Origin: CAYPHJ01 sp964410485
GTDB lineage: Bacteria > Desulfobacterota > Binatia > UBA9968
Reading direction: 5' to 3'
Length of the DNA stretch: 7,604 nt
Assembly: GCA_964410485.1 (NCBI GenBank)
Contig: CAYPHJ010000159.1
Span: forward strand, 1 to 7,604
This document shows, piece by piece, positions 1 to 6,546 of this stretch. A model generated the notes under the pieces. That model was given only the letters and a program-made list of their open reading frames with translations. It was not told where the DNA came from and made no database searches. Position 1 is the stretch's first letter. Every line of letters begins with the position of its first letter. The translations under genes and the position numbers were made by a program.

Positions 1-45
1 CCCTTTGGCAAAGGGGGCCGGCCGCAGGACGGGGGGATTTCTGTG
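1..45. repeat. G-rich palindromic repeat fragment
   Basis: Bases 1-15 read CCCTTTGGCAAAGGG, a palindrome with 7-base arms around one central base. It is followed by two more runs of G (13-17 and 31-36). The CCCTTTGG...AAAGGGGG pattern resembles a palindromic repeat I associate with intergenic DNA of environmental Deltaproteobacteria-like genomes. The window edge cuts it, so its full extent is unknown. Confidence 0.4.
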
Positions 46-65
46 TAGTCACAGTTTCATAAGAG

Positions 66-202
66 ACGCAAAGGCGCCAAGGTTTGGATTCACGATCCCC
101 CACGGAGTCTACGCTGAGCTTTGTCGAAGGGTTCGGGGACAACCGTGGTTGTCTCTTGGACCGAAGAGAAAATCTTATTCGCCTTCTTTGCGTCCTGGCG
201 GG
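66..202. repeat. Degenerate inverted repeat with ACGCAAAG ends
   Basis: ACGCAAAG at 66-73 is matched by its exact complement CTTTGCGT at 186-193. Each copy is flanked by related bases (GGCGCCAAGG after the first, CCTGGCGGG after the second). Inside is a shorter pair, CCACGG at 100-105 and CCGTGG at 143-148. A TACGCTGAGC...TCGAAGGGTTCGGGG segment at about 110-138 resembles another widespread intergenic repeat. The whole looks like a nested, decayed palindromic element with no transposase. Confidence 0.45.
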
Positions 203-278
203 AGTAAGTCCCCATGTCTATGGACTCGCCCTCGGATATCGAGAAATCTGCGCCTGACGCGACAATTTTGAACCATAG

Positions 279-335
279 TTGGAGTACCGGAAAATAGACC
301 GATTGCATTTTTAATTCAGCGCCCCAGCACTCCAA
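279..335. repeat. Short inverted pair TTGGAGT / ACTCCAA
   Basis: TTGGAGT at 279-285 and its complement ACTCCAA at 329-335 are 43 bases apart. The same unit builds the strong inverted repeat at the other end of the window (7534-7602). This may be a decayed copy of that element, but the arms are short enough to arise by chance. Confidence 0.3.
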
Positions 336-392
336 CACGGCCTTCCCCGAGCCACACCGCAACGGAAGCCAAACGCCGCTCAAATTTACCTC

Positions 393-422
393 TTGACCCG
401 GCCTATGGAGATGCGGTATTGG
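393..422 (+). promoter_or_regulatory. Weak candidate promoter for the operon
   Basis: TTGACC at 393-398 matches five of six bases of the sigma-70 -35 consensus. TATTGG at 417-422 is a poor -10 match (three of six) at an 18-base spacing. Transcription from here would give a leader of roughly 35 bases before the ATG at 465. No better pair was seen upstream, but the -10 is weak and the call is tentative. Confidence 0.2.
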
Positions 423-464
423 CCAGACACGGCATCTCACAAATCGGCTGACAATGGAGGTCCA

Positions 465-1514
465 ATGAGACGCGCTCAAGCGAAGTTATTTGCGGTTCTT
501 CTCTTGCCGTGTTTGTTCCTCGTTCTAGGCAAAGCCGTACATGACGCTGTGGCCGCGGAGCCGTATTACAAAGGCAAGACGCTCCGCTTTATCGTTGGCT
601 TTACGCCGGGGGGCGGTCACGATCTCTACACCCGCCTACTCGCGCGACACATAGGAAAACATATTCCCGGGAATCCATCCGCCGTGGTGCAAAACATGCC
701 TGGGGGAGGGAGCCTCATTTCGGCCAATTACCTCTACAGAATAGCCCAACCCGACGGCCTCACCATCGGCAAGTGGGCATCGGGCTTGATCCGCCAGCAG
801 CTCATGGGCCGCAAAGACATCGAATTCGATTCCCGCGAGTTTGCCTGGGTCGGGGCTCCCGGGCAGGACCATCTTGTCTGTACGGTTGCGAAGGCCAGCG
901 GATTTAACAGCTGGCGTGACGTCATGGCAACCACGCCGGACAAACCTTTGGTCATCGGCGGGATAGCGCCGGGAACCTCCCTTAGCGACGACCCGAGGCT
1001 TCTTCAGGCCGCTCTCGGGTTTTCCATGAAGCTGGTGGAAGGCTATAAAGGCAGCGCCGATGTGCGCCGCGCTGCGGACGCGGGCGAAGTGCACGGCGGC
1101 TGCTGGGGTTGGGATTCGGTGAAAGTAACATGGAAGGATTCTCTGGACGCGAAAACGGTGCAGGTCCTGACCCAGGTCATGCCGGAGAAACACCGCGACC
1201 TCCCCCAGGTGCCCACGGCTTTCGAATTCGCCAAGACCGAAGAGGGCCGCCAGTTATTGAGCATTGCCGCCAACGGCGGTCGGCTGTTACGCAACTACGC
1301 CATGAGTCCTGGGACGCCGAAAGGGCGTTTACAAATCATTCGCAAGGCTTTCGCTGCTACGACAAGGGATCCGGAATTTTTATCGGCCGCAGAAAGAGCC
1401 GGGCTTGACATTGACCCTCTGACCGGCGCGGAAGTTGAACAGCTCGTTCATGACCTGTTCAAAACTCCGCCGCAGATCGTCGATCGCCTCAAGCGGGTTC
1501 TTTTGCCCAAATAA
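465..1514 (+). CDS. tctC: TctC/Bug-family periplasmic substrate-binding protein (SBP1)
   Basis: A 349-residue SBP of the tripartite tricarboxylate transporter family; it binds an organic anion in the periplasm and hands it to the membrane subunits. The ATG at 465 is chosen over an in-frame start at 393 because GGAGG (456-460) lies four bases upstream and a signal peptide begins there: basic MRRAQAK, a hydrophobic core to about residue 22, and a likely cleavage after Ala31 (AVAA/EPYY). Family marks are the ligand-loop motif FTPGGGHD (46-53), VVQNMPGGG (74-82), QPDG (95-98) and the second-lobe GYKGSADV (193-200). The mature protein has only two cysteines, Cys139 and Cys213, the latter in a tryptophan-rich GGCWGWD loop. 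Length is normal for the family. It is the first operon gene, 19 bases before the permease. The symbol is family-level only; the ligand is unknown. Confidence 0.93.
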   Translation: MRRAQAKLFAVLLLPCLFLVLGKAVHDAVAAEPYYKGKTLRFIVGFTPGGGHDLYTRLLARHIGKHIPGNPSAVVQNMPGGGSLISANYLYRIAQPDGLTIGKWASGLIRQQLMGRKDIEFDSREFAWVGAPGQDHLVCTVAKASGFNSWRDVMATTPDKPLVIGGIAPGTSLSDDPRLLQAALGFSMKLVEGYKGSADVRRAADAGEVHGGCWGWDSVKVTWKDSLDAKTVQVLTQVMPEKHRDLPQVPTAFEFAKTEEGRQLLSIAANGGRLLRNYAMSPGTPKGRLQIIRKAFAATTRDPEFLSAAERAGLDIDPLTGAEVEQLVHDLFKTPPQIVDRLKRVLLPK

Positions 1515-1533
1515 CCCATGATGTGAGGGATTT

Positions 1534-3528
1534 ATGCTTGACGCAGCCATCATAGCTCTCGAGAACATTTTGGTGCCCATGCGCCTGTTGTTCTTATTTG
1601 TTGGCGTTCTGATGGGACTCGCCCTGGGCGCCATTCCGGGTCTAGGCGGGCTCGTGGGGCTGGCCATACTGCTTCCTTTCACCTTCGACATGGACCCGTA
1701 CATGGCTTTTGCCATCATGATCGGGCTCATTGCAGTGACCAGCACTTCTGACACCATCCCTTCGGTCCTGTTCGGGGTTCCCGGAACCTCGGCAGCCCAG
1801 GCCACTATTCTCGACGGTCATCCTATGGCTAAAAAAGGGGAGGCTGGACGCGCATTCGGCGCTGCTTACCTCGCATCCATGATTGGCGGAGTTTTCGGTG
1901 CCTTGGTTCTAGCCATCTCAATCCCGATTCTTCGGCCCATCGTCCTGGCATTTGGCTCGCCCGAGTTTTTCATGATGGGCATCCTGGGGATTTCCATGGT
2001 AGCCGTGTTGAGTGGCAATGCTCCCGTAAAGGGGCTGATCGCCGGAGGCCTTGGTCTGTCGATCGGCATGGTCGGCATGGACCCGCAGACCGGCGTCATT
2101 CGCTGGTCGTTCGGCCAGCTCTACCTCTGGGACGGCATACCACTTGTTCCGGTGGCGCTGGGGATCTTTGCCATTCCAGAGATCGTCGACCTCGTGATCA
2201 AGGGGACCAAGATAGCCGACGTACCGAAGGAAAGACTCAAAGGCGTCATGGTCGGTATGCACGACGTGTTCCGTCACTGGTTTCTCGTGTTGCGCTGCAG
2301 CCTGGTGGGAGTCTGGGTCGGCTTTACGCCGGGCCTGGGCGCTTCTGTGGTTGACTGGTTCGCCTATGGCCATGCTATGCAGACAGAAAAAGGCGCCCGC
2401 GAGAGCTTCGGCAAAGGCGATGTGCGCGGGGTGCTTGCCCCAGAGAGCGCCAACAACGCCAAAGAAGGCGGAGCACTGATACCCACGATCGCCTTTGGCG
2501 TTCCCGGCAGCGCTTCGATGGCGCTCCTTTTGGGCGCCATGACGATCCAGGGATTGACTCCCGGTTCGGCGATGCTGACCAAGCATCTCGACGTCACCTA
2601 CACAATGATCTGGAGCCTGGCGTTGGCCAATATCTTCGGCACTGTAATCTGCCTGCTCTTCACGAATACACTGGCTAAGGTTGCGTTGGTCAGAATCCAT
2701 CTGCTCGCTCCTCTGGTGGTGGCAGTGGTCTTTGTTGCTTCTTTTCAAGCCACCGCGCACTACGGCGACTTGTGGTCGCTTCTTTTCTTTTCTGTTGTCG
2801 GCTGGTTCATGAAACGCTTCGGTTGGCCCAGGCCGCCCATCATTTTGGGACTGGTGTTGAGCAAGATTATCGAGAATTACCTCTATATTTCGGTGAGCCG
2901 GTACGGGGCAGCGTGGCTTATGCGGCCGCTGGTTGTCGTCATTATTCTGTTGACCATTGCCAGCCTGGTCTATGGCTTTCGCATGGTGGGGAAATCGGGA
3001 GAAAAATCACAGCGACACTTTGGCTTCAAGTTTAACTTTGCGGCGCTCTTTACGTTGGTTTTCTTTGCCATATTTGCTTTGTTGGTTTTTACCGCACGCG
3101 ACTGGCAAATCCAGGCGCGCATGTTTCCGTGGGCCATAGGCGTCCCGGTGTTGATCCTCACCAGCATTCAGCTGTTCAAGGACTTTTTTGTTAGAGAAGA
3201 GGCCTCTGCCGATGATCAACTCGGCTTTATGGACCTCCCCGTAGACCGCAGCGTACCCGTCTCTACTGTGATCAGCCGTGCCGCAAATACGTTCGGCTGG
3301 ATCCTGGGTCTGTTTGCAACCATTTTCCTTATCGGCTTTGTTGTCAGCGTGCCGCTCTTTGTGTTGTTGTATTTAACTTTACAGGCGCGGGAAAAGCCGT
3401 GGATCGCGGTTGCCTATTCTGTTGGCATGCTCGCGTTCATTGTCGGCGTCTTCCACGTTATTTTGAGCGTTCCATGGCCCGAGGGTATCTTCCCGCAGTT
3501 TGAAGCGTTTGTCCTGCAGTGGTTCTAA
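1534..3528 (+). CDS. tctA: Fused TctA-TctB permease of a tripartite tricarboxylate transporter
   Basis: A 664-residue inner-membrane protein carrying both TTT membrane subunits. Residues 1 to about 485 are TctA, with the family's internal duplication: first half GAIPGLGG (32-39) and GVPGTSAAQATILDGHP (81-97), second half GFTPGLGAS (263-271), FGKG...APESANNA (292-309) and GVPGSAS (322-328). Residues about 500-664 are TctB-like: hydrophobic segments near 501-519, 531-547, 585-615 and 623-646, the ARMFPW motif (528-533) and the C-terminal LSVPWPEG (644-651), which matches the usual TctB ending. TctA alone is about 500 residues and TctB about 150, so the total fits a complete fusion. GAGGGA (1525-1530) precedes the ATG. 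TTT systems are ion-gradient-driven secondary transporters dependent on an SBP. Asp274-Trp275 in the second PGLG region is a notable polar substitution. Confidence 0.95.
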   Translation: MLDAAIIALENILVPMRLLFLFVGVLMGLALGAIPGLGGLVGLAILLPFTFDMDPYMAFAIMIGLIAVTSTSDTIPSVLFGVPGTSAAQATILDGHPMAKKGEAGRAFGAAYLASMIGGVFGALVLAISIPILRPIVLAFGSPEFFMMGILGISMVAVLSGNAPVKGLIAGGLGLSIGMVGMDPQTGVIRWSFGQLYLWDGIPLVPVALGIFAIPEIVDLVIKGTKIADVPKERLKGVMVGMHDVFRHWFLVLRCSLVGVWVGFTPGLGASVVDWFAYGHAMQTEKGARESFGKGDVRGVLAPESANNAKEGGALIPTIAFGVPGSASMALLLGAMTIQGLTPGSAMLTKHLDVTYTMIWSLALANIFGTVICLLFTNTLAKVALVRIHLLAPLVVAVVFVASFQATAHYGDLWSLLFFSVVGWFMKRFGWPRPPIILGLVLSKIIENYLYISVSRYGAAWLMRPLVVVIILLTIASLVYGFRMVGKSGEKSQRHFGFKFNFAALFTLVFFAIFALLVFTARDWQIQARMFPWAIGVPVLILTSIQLFKDFFVREEASADDQLGFMDLPVDRSVPVSTVISRAANTFGWILGLFATIFLIGFVVSVPLFVLLYLTLQAREKPWIAVAYSVGMLAFIVGVFHVILSVPWPEGIFPQFEAFVLQWF

Positions 3529-3562
3529 ATTGAGGATCGAAAAGCCAAGCGAGGCGATACGA

Positions 3563-4597
3563 ATGAAGCGAACTCCATGGCGAGCAACAAGTGTGATGGC
3601 ATGCGCTGCGGTATTGACGTTGCTGGTCGCCGGATCGAGCGCGTTGGCCTCGGGCTTTTTCCAGGAGAAGAGACTATCGATCATTGTGCCGTTCGGGCCC
3701 GGCGGTGGCTGGGATACTTACGCGCGCCTGACGGCCCGCCATATGGGACGACATATCCCGGGCAAGCCGTCCTTTATCGTCCAGAACATGCCGGGCGCCG
3801 GTGGCATGATCTCCTACAATCACCTCTTCAATCGCGTCAATCCCGATGGACTCACACTCGGGATGTTTCAGACCGTGGCCGTCATGACACAGTTGGCCGG
3901 CGACCCTGCCGTAAAATTTGACGCAAGAAGGATCCTCTGGATAGGCGCGTTTACGGACAGGGCCAGTGTCTGCGTCGCACGCAGCGATACGCCATTTAAA
4001 ACCATAAAGGACGTTATTGGCGCCAAGGAGGCGATGCACGTTGGTTCCACCGGGCGTGGCGACGCGCTTGGCACCGCGGCGCTTTTGCTCAATGAAGTGC
4101 TGGGAACAAACTTCAAGGTGATCAGCGGTTACAAAGGCACAGCCGACGTAAGAGGAGCCCTCGAGCGCGGCGAACTGCAGGGACTCTGCGGCTGGGGCTG
4201 GTCTTCTGTCAAAGCGACGGGAATGAATCTCATCGAGGAAGGCAAACTGCGCATCCTGTTACAGATCGGTGAGCGCCCGCACCCCGAAATACCCAAGGAC
4301 GTGCCCGTGATCACCGGGCTTGTGCAGGAAAAAAATAGACCCCTGCTCAACGCCTATCTGATCCCGGAAATCATCGGCTGGAACCTCATATTGCCGCCGG
4401 GCGTGCCCGCGGATCGAGTGGAAATTCTGCGCAGCGCTTTTAACCAGACCATGAAAGACCAGGTCTTCTTGAAAGAGGCGGAGCGCGCAAAACTCGATAT
4501 CGCGCCGATGCCGGGCCCGCTCATTGCCTCGATGTTCGAGCAACTTTTTAAAGAAACTACCCCCGATGTTATTGCTCGGCTCAAAAAGATCATGTAA
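3563..4597 (+). CDS. tctC: TctC/Bug-family periplasmic substrate-binding protein (SBP2)
   Basis: A 344-residue SBP and the closest relative here of SBP1. The ATG at 3563 is preferred, with GAGG at 3551-3554 eight bases upstream and a signal peptide: MKRTPWR, a hydrophobic core, and cleavage after Ala29 (ALA/SGF). A TTG at 3500 would overlap the permease and spoil the signal peptide. Motifs are PFGPGGGWD (43-51), IVQNMPGAGG (72-81), NPDG (93-96) and GYKGTADV (189-196). Residues 59-84 match SBP1 residues 61-86 at 18 of 26 positions. Cys137 and Cys209 are the only mature cysteines and sit at the same motif spacing as the SBP1 pair; the loop reads GLCGWGWSSVK (207-217). It follows TctAB by 34 bases, so it is probably co-transcribed and a second receptor for the same permease. 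Ligand unknown; the symbol is family-level. Confidence 0.93.
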   Translation: MKRTPWRATSVMACAAVLTLLVAGSSALASGFFQEKRLSIIVPFGPGGGWDTYARLTARHMGRHIPGKPSFIVQNMPGAGGMISYNHLFNRVNPDGLTLGMFQTVAVMTQLAGDPAVKFDARRILWIGAFTDRASVCVARSDTPFKTIKDVIGAKEAMHVGSTGRGDALGTAALLLNEVLGTNFKVISGYKGTADVRGALERGELQGLCGWGWSSVKATGMNLIEEGKLRILLQIGERPHPEIPKDVPVITGLVQEKNRPLLNAYLIPEIIGWNLILPPGVPADRVEILRSAFNQTMKDQVFLKEAERAKLDIAPMPGPLIASMFEQLFKETTPDVIARLKKIM

Positions 4598-4622
4598 TGG
4601 ATAACGGAATCTTAAAAACCAC

Positions 4623-4628
4623 AGGAGG
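4623..4628 (+). promoter_or_regulatory. Ribosome-binding site deciding the start of the Ig-like protein gene
   Basis: AGGAGG lies seven bases before the ATG at 4636. The competing in-frame ATG at 4597 overlaps the SBP2 stop as TAATG but has no comparable upstream site, so 4636 is the better start. The TAATG arrangement could still allow some translational coupling. Confidence 0.8.
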
Positions 4629-4635
4629 TGTTTCG

Positions 4636-5148
4636 ATGGAGGAAAGGAAGAAATCTAACAATAGGATGATCGCGCTGACAACGCTTGTCGTATTTCTCGT
4701 TGTCGGCGTGCTGGCTGGTGAGAACTTGCTGCGCGCGCCTGAGGCGGAAGGTCGCTGGGTTTTTATTAAGGAACAGCCCACTCTGTTTATATCGCCGGTT
4801 CCGGTGCCGTATCAGAGAAAAGTCAGTGTGACGCTCTCGGGTTCGGGATATGAGCCCAAACAGGAACTGTCAGTGAAGGTTGACCTTGGCGGCGTTCCCT
4901 CGGACATTAGTTTTATGTTGCGGCCGCGCCCCGTTCCCAATGAGTTCGGTGCTTTCTCATCCGTGTGGCTGCTGGACGGCGAGATTGGCGGCAAGCTTTT
5001 AGATCCGACCGCGTATACGGTTCGCATCGAGGATGAAAACGGGTTTGTGCTCGCGCATGCGCCACTCGTTCTGGAGGCGCCGAAGAAGGAAAAGAAAAAG
5101 GAAGAAAAGAAGGGCGAAGCAAAAGCAGAAAAGAAAGCAAAGCAATAG
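4636..5148 (+). CDS. Membrane-anchored Ig-like protein with lysine-rich tail, function unknown
   Basis: A 170-residue protein I do not recognise as a named family. The N-terminus MEERKKSNNR is basic, and residues 11-28 are one hydrophobic segment. This suggests a signal anchor with the rest in the periplasm; VLA/GE (25-29) could also be a cleavable site. Residues about 61-147 have the rhythm of a bacterial Ig-like/IPT beta-sandwich: SGSGYEPKQELSV (68-80), NEFGAFSSVW (102-111), DPTAYTVRIEDENG (123-136), then a final strand ending VLEAP. The last 21 residues are almost only Lys, Glu and Ala (KKEKKKEEKK and on), a charged tail, probably helical or disordered. The gene lies 38 bases after SBP2 and before SBP3, so it is likely an operon member. 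A role as an accessory or scaffold for the transporter is inference. The tail makes neither a lipobox nor a second membrane segment. Confidence 0.85.
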   Translation: MEERKKSNNRMIALTTLVVFLVVGVLAGENLLRAPEAEGRWVFIKEQPTLFISPVPVPYQRKVSVTLSGSGYEPKQELSVKVDLGGVPSDISFMLRPRPVPNEFGAFSSVWLLDGEIGGKLLDPTAYTVRIEDENGFVLAHAPLVLEAPKKEKKKEEKKGEAKAEKKAKQ

Positions 5149-5167
5149 CCGCTTCTCCGCGCCGGAT

Positions 5168-5234
5168 GTTTAACGTTCAATGTTCAAGGTTCAGGTTGGA
5201 GGCAACCTTGAACTTTGAACCTTGAACTTTGAAC
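5168..5234. repeat. Heptad-built inverted repeat (strong hairpin)
   Basis: The left arm 5168-5198 pairs with the right arm 5203-5234 around the loop GAGG, with about four mismatches and one bulge. The right arm is four tandem heptads TTGAACT/C (5208-5235); the left arm holds the complementary GTTCAA units at 5175, 5182 and 5189. There is no downstream T run, so it is unlikely to be an intrinsic terminator. It lies between the Ig-like gene and SBP3 and would form in the mRNA, where it could protect the upstream transcript or lower downstream expression. The TTG at 5229 opens the SBP3 frame inside the repeat and is not used as the start. Confidence 0.85.
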
Positions 5235-5260
5235 CCCAAACGTTCTAATCTGAGCATACA

Positions 5261-5270
5261 AGGAGGTGAT
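5261..5270 (+). promoter_or_regulatory. Near-perfect ribosome-binding site for SBP3
   Basis: AGGAGGTGAT is the complement of the 16S rRNA 3' end over its full ten bases. The AGGAGG core is seven bases before the ATG at 5274. This fixes the start there instead of at the TTG at 5229, which lies within the heptad repeat. It suggests high translation of SBP3. Confidence 0.85.
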
Positions 5271-5273
5271 TCC

Positions 5274-6389
5274 ATGAGAGCGCCAAGAGTAGCTCGACTA
5301 GGGTGGTATCGTAGTACTTTGCTTGCCGTCGCCACTTGGATTTTGGTAACGGCGACAGGTACGGCACTTGCCTCCACTCATGAGTTCTATAACGGCAAGC
5401 GCATCAACATCCTGATCGGGTTTACGCCCGCCGGAGGTCATGATCTCGAGGCTCGTGTCATGGGGCGCCACTTGCCGAACCACATACCCGGCTTGGCAGG
5501 TGTTGTGGTTCAAAACATGCCGGGCGCAGGCGGACTGATGATGGGCGCCCATATGTACAAACGCGTCAAGCCCGACGGTCTAACCACCGGCGTGTTCGGA
5601 GGCACTCACCTCCAGAGCGCGATCCTGGGCGAGGGCGTCGAATACGACGTAGGGAAAATGAACCTTGTCTGGGCGGTGAGTGGCGTCAGGGTCGGGCTCG
5701 TTCGCGATTTTTTGAACGCCAAAAACGCGGCGGAGCTTACCCGCGTGCCGGCGGAAAAAATCGTTGTCTCGGGCCGCACAAAGACGGACTCCTCATGCAT
5801 GATGGGCAATCTCGCTATGGAGTTGCTGGGGATAAAGGGCCACAAGTCTGTTTGCGCCTATGCCGGAACGGCAGTCATCAAGGCCGCCATGGAACGCGGC
5901 GAGGTGAGCTTCTTTGATGCCAGCGATGCTCACCTGGTCGGCGGCGGTGCCTATGTCGAGCTTTATCAAAAGAAACAAGTGGTGCCCGTCTGGCAGGCCG
6001 GTCAAATCCGGCCGGATGGCAAAATCGTTCGCTCACCCACAGTTCCGGAGTATGTCCCCACGTTTTACGAAGCCTATACGCAGGTCCATGGCAAACCTCC
6101 GTCAGGGCCGCTTTGGGACGCATTCAGGATTCTCTACAACACCGTACACGGAAGTTTGACACGGGTCCTGGTTATGCCGCCGGGGACACCACAGAATCGC
6201 ATCGAGTTTCTGCGCAAAGCGATCGAAAGCATGGTTAAGGATCCGGCGTTTGTGCGTGATTGGGAGAAGATCTTTGGTCAAGAGCTCGCCCCGGTCGTGA
6301 TTCCCGTTAAACAAGCGGAGGCACTCAAGGAAGAATTTCTGAAGCCGGCTCCCTGGCAGGATCAGCTGAGAAAATTCATTGGTTTCTAG
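5274..6389 (+). CDS. tctC: TctC/Bug-family periplasmic substrate-binding protein (SBP3)
   Basis: A 371-residue SBP from a different branch than SBP1 and SBP2, slightly longer than the usual 320-340. The start is set by a perfect ribosome-binding site; the signal peptide runs from MRAPRVARLGWYR through a hydrophobic core to a likely cleavage after Ala33 (ALA/STH). Motifs are GFTPAGGHD (49-57), IPGLAGVVVQNMPGAGG (71-87), KPDG (99-102), YAGTA (196-200) and MPPGTP (301-306). The pocket loop after GEV (209-211) reads SFFDASDAH in place of the Cys/Trp loop of SBP1 and SBP2. Its two cysteines, Cys175 and Cys194, are at other positions. A PTFYEAY stretch (262-268) and the region to about 290 are longer than in the two paralogs. 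It is separated from the Ig-like gene by a hairpin but is probably in the same transcript. The ligand is unknown and likely differs from that of SBP1/2. Confidence 0.92.
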   Translation: MRAPRVARLGWYRSTLLAVATWILVTATGTALASTHEFYNGKRINILIGFTPAGGHDLEARVMGRHLPNHIPGLAGVVVQNMPGAGGLMMGAHMYKRVKPDGLTTGVFGGTHLQSAILGEGVEYDVGKMNLVWAVSGVRVGLVRDFLNAKNAAELTRVPAEKIVVSGRTKTDSSCMMGNLAMELLGIKGHKSVCAYAGTAVIKAAMERGEVSFFDASDAHLVGGGAYVELYQKKQVVPVWQAGQIRPDGKIVRSPTVPEYVPTFYEAYTQVHGKPPSGPLWDAFRILYNTVHGSLTRVLVMPPGTPQNRIEFLRKAIESMVKDPAFVRDWEKIFGQELAPVVIPVKQAEALKEEFLKPAPWQDQLRKFIGF

Positions 6390-6435
6390 AGCCGAGCGTG
6401 CGCTGTAAACTGGCTCATTCACACCTGAACTGCGT

Positions 6436-6460
6436 GTAGGGGCAGGAAACCTGCCCCTAC
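6436..6460. repeat. Perfect 11-base-arm hairpin GTAGGGGCAGG
   Basis: GTAGGGGCAGG (6436-6446), the loop AAA, and its exact complement CCTGCCCCTAC (6450-6460). The sequence resembles a GTAGGGGC...GCCCCTAC palindrome common in intergenic DNA of environmental genomes. The following bases are GGTTCG, not a T run, so a classical terminator is unlikely. It lies 46 bases after the SBP3 stop. Confidence 0.85.
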
Positions 6461-6473
6461 GGTTCGTTTACCG

Positions 6474-6490
6474 ACAGTTGCAGCAACTGT
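6474..6490. promoter_or_regulatory. 17-base palindrome ACAGTTGCAGCAACTGT, possible operator or weak terminator
   Basis: ACAGTTGC and GCAACTGT flank one central A, perfect on both arms. As RNA it would fold as ACAGTTG, loop CAG, CAACTGT, followed by TTTCTCT. It could be a binding site for a dimeric regulator controlling SBP4, or a weak terminator for the transcript ending after SBP3. The stem is AT-rich and short, so the terminator reading is uncertain. It lies 56 bases before the SBP4 start. Confidence 0.4.
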
Positions 6491-6546
6491 TTTCTCTGAG
6501 CATTTCGCCGCCAACATAGAACACCACGTCGAAGAGGAGGAGCACC

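Larger units (their letters stand above)
1..464. other. Gene-free leader region made of repeat fragments
   Basis: No open frame here has a ribosome-binding site and a recognisable product. The region contains several short inverted or palindromic segments (listed separately) typical of intergenic repeat families. The last part, about 340-464, looks like unique sequence leading to the GGAGG site in front of the first gene. The translated frames in this stretch, on both strands, read as repeat-derived peptides rather than conserved protein. It probably separates this operon from whatever lies upstream, and any promoter for the operon should lie in its right half. Confidence 0.7.

Noticed and set aside
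5..271. Open frame on the + strand, 88 codons
   Set aside because: It runs through the repeat fragments, lacks a ribosome-binding site and has no recognisable protein pattern.
90..479. Open frame on the - strand, 129 codons, reaching into the SBP1 start
   Set aside because: Its N-terminal codons are antisense to the SBP1 start region and its C-terminal part is translated repeat (RQDAKKANK, VPEPFDKAQ), a pattern typical of repeats misread as protein.
1918..2760. Long open frame antisense to the permease, 280 codons
   Set aside because: The TctA reading on the + strand is unmistakable; the antisense product is rich in His, Gln and Arg without domains, as expected from a GC-rich shadow frame.
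3500..3562. TTG start for SBP2 overlapping the permease end
   Set aside because: The ATG at 3563 has a GAGG site and begins a clean signal peptide; the longer form adds 21 polar residues ahead of it.
4597..4635. ATG overlapping the SBP2 stop (TAATG) as the start of the Ig-like protein
   Set aside because: No ribosome-binding site precedes it, while the ATG at 4636 has AGGAGG at ideal spacing.
5175..5235. CRISPR-like array
   Set aside because: The units are 7 bases with no spacers and lie in opposite orientations on two arms; this is a hairpin of short tandem repeats, and no cas genes are present.
6436..6460. Intrinsic terminator after SBP3
   Set aside because: The stem is strong but is followed by GGTTCG rather than a T run.
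6478..6506. Promoter for SBP4 with TTGCAG as -35
   Set aside because: At 17-base spacing the -10 would be CATTTC, a poor match; no better pair was seen.
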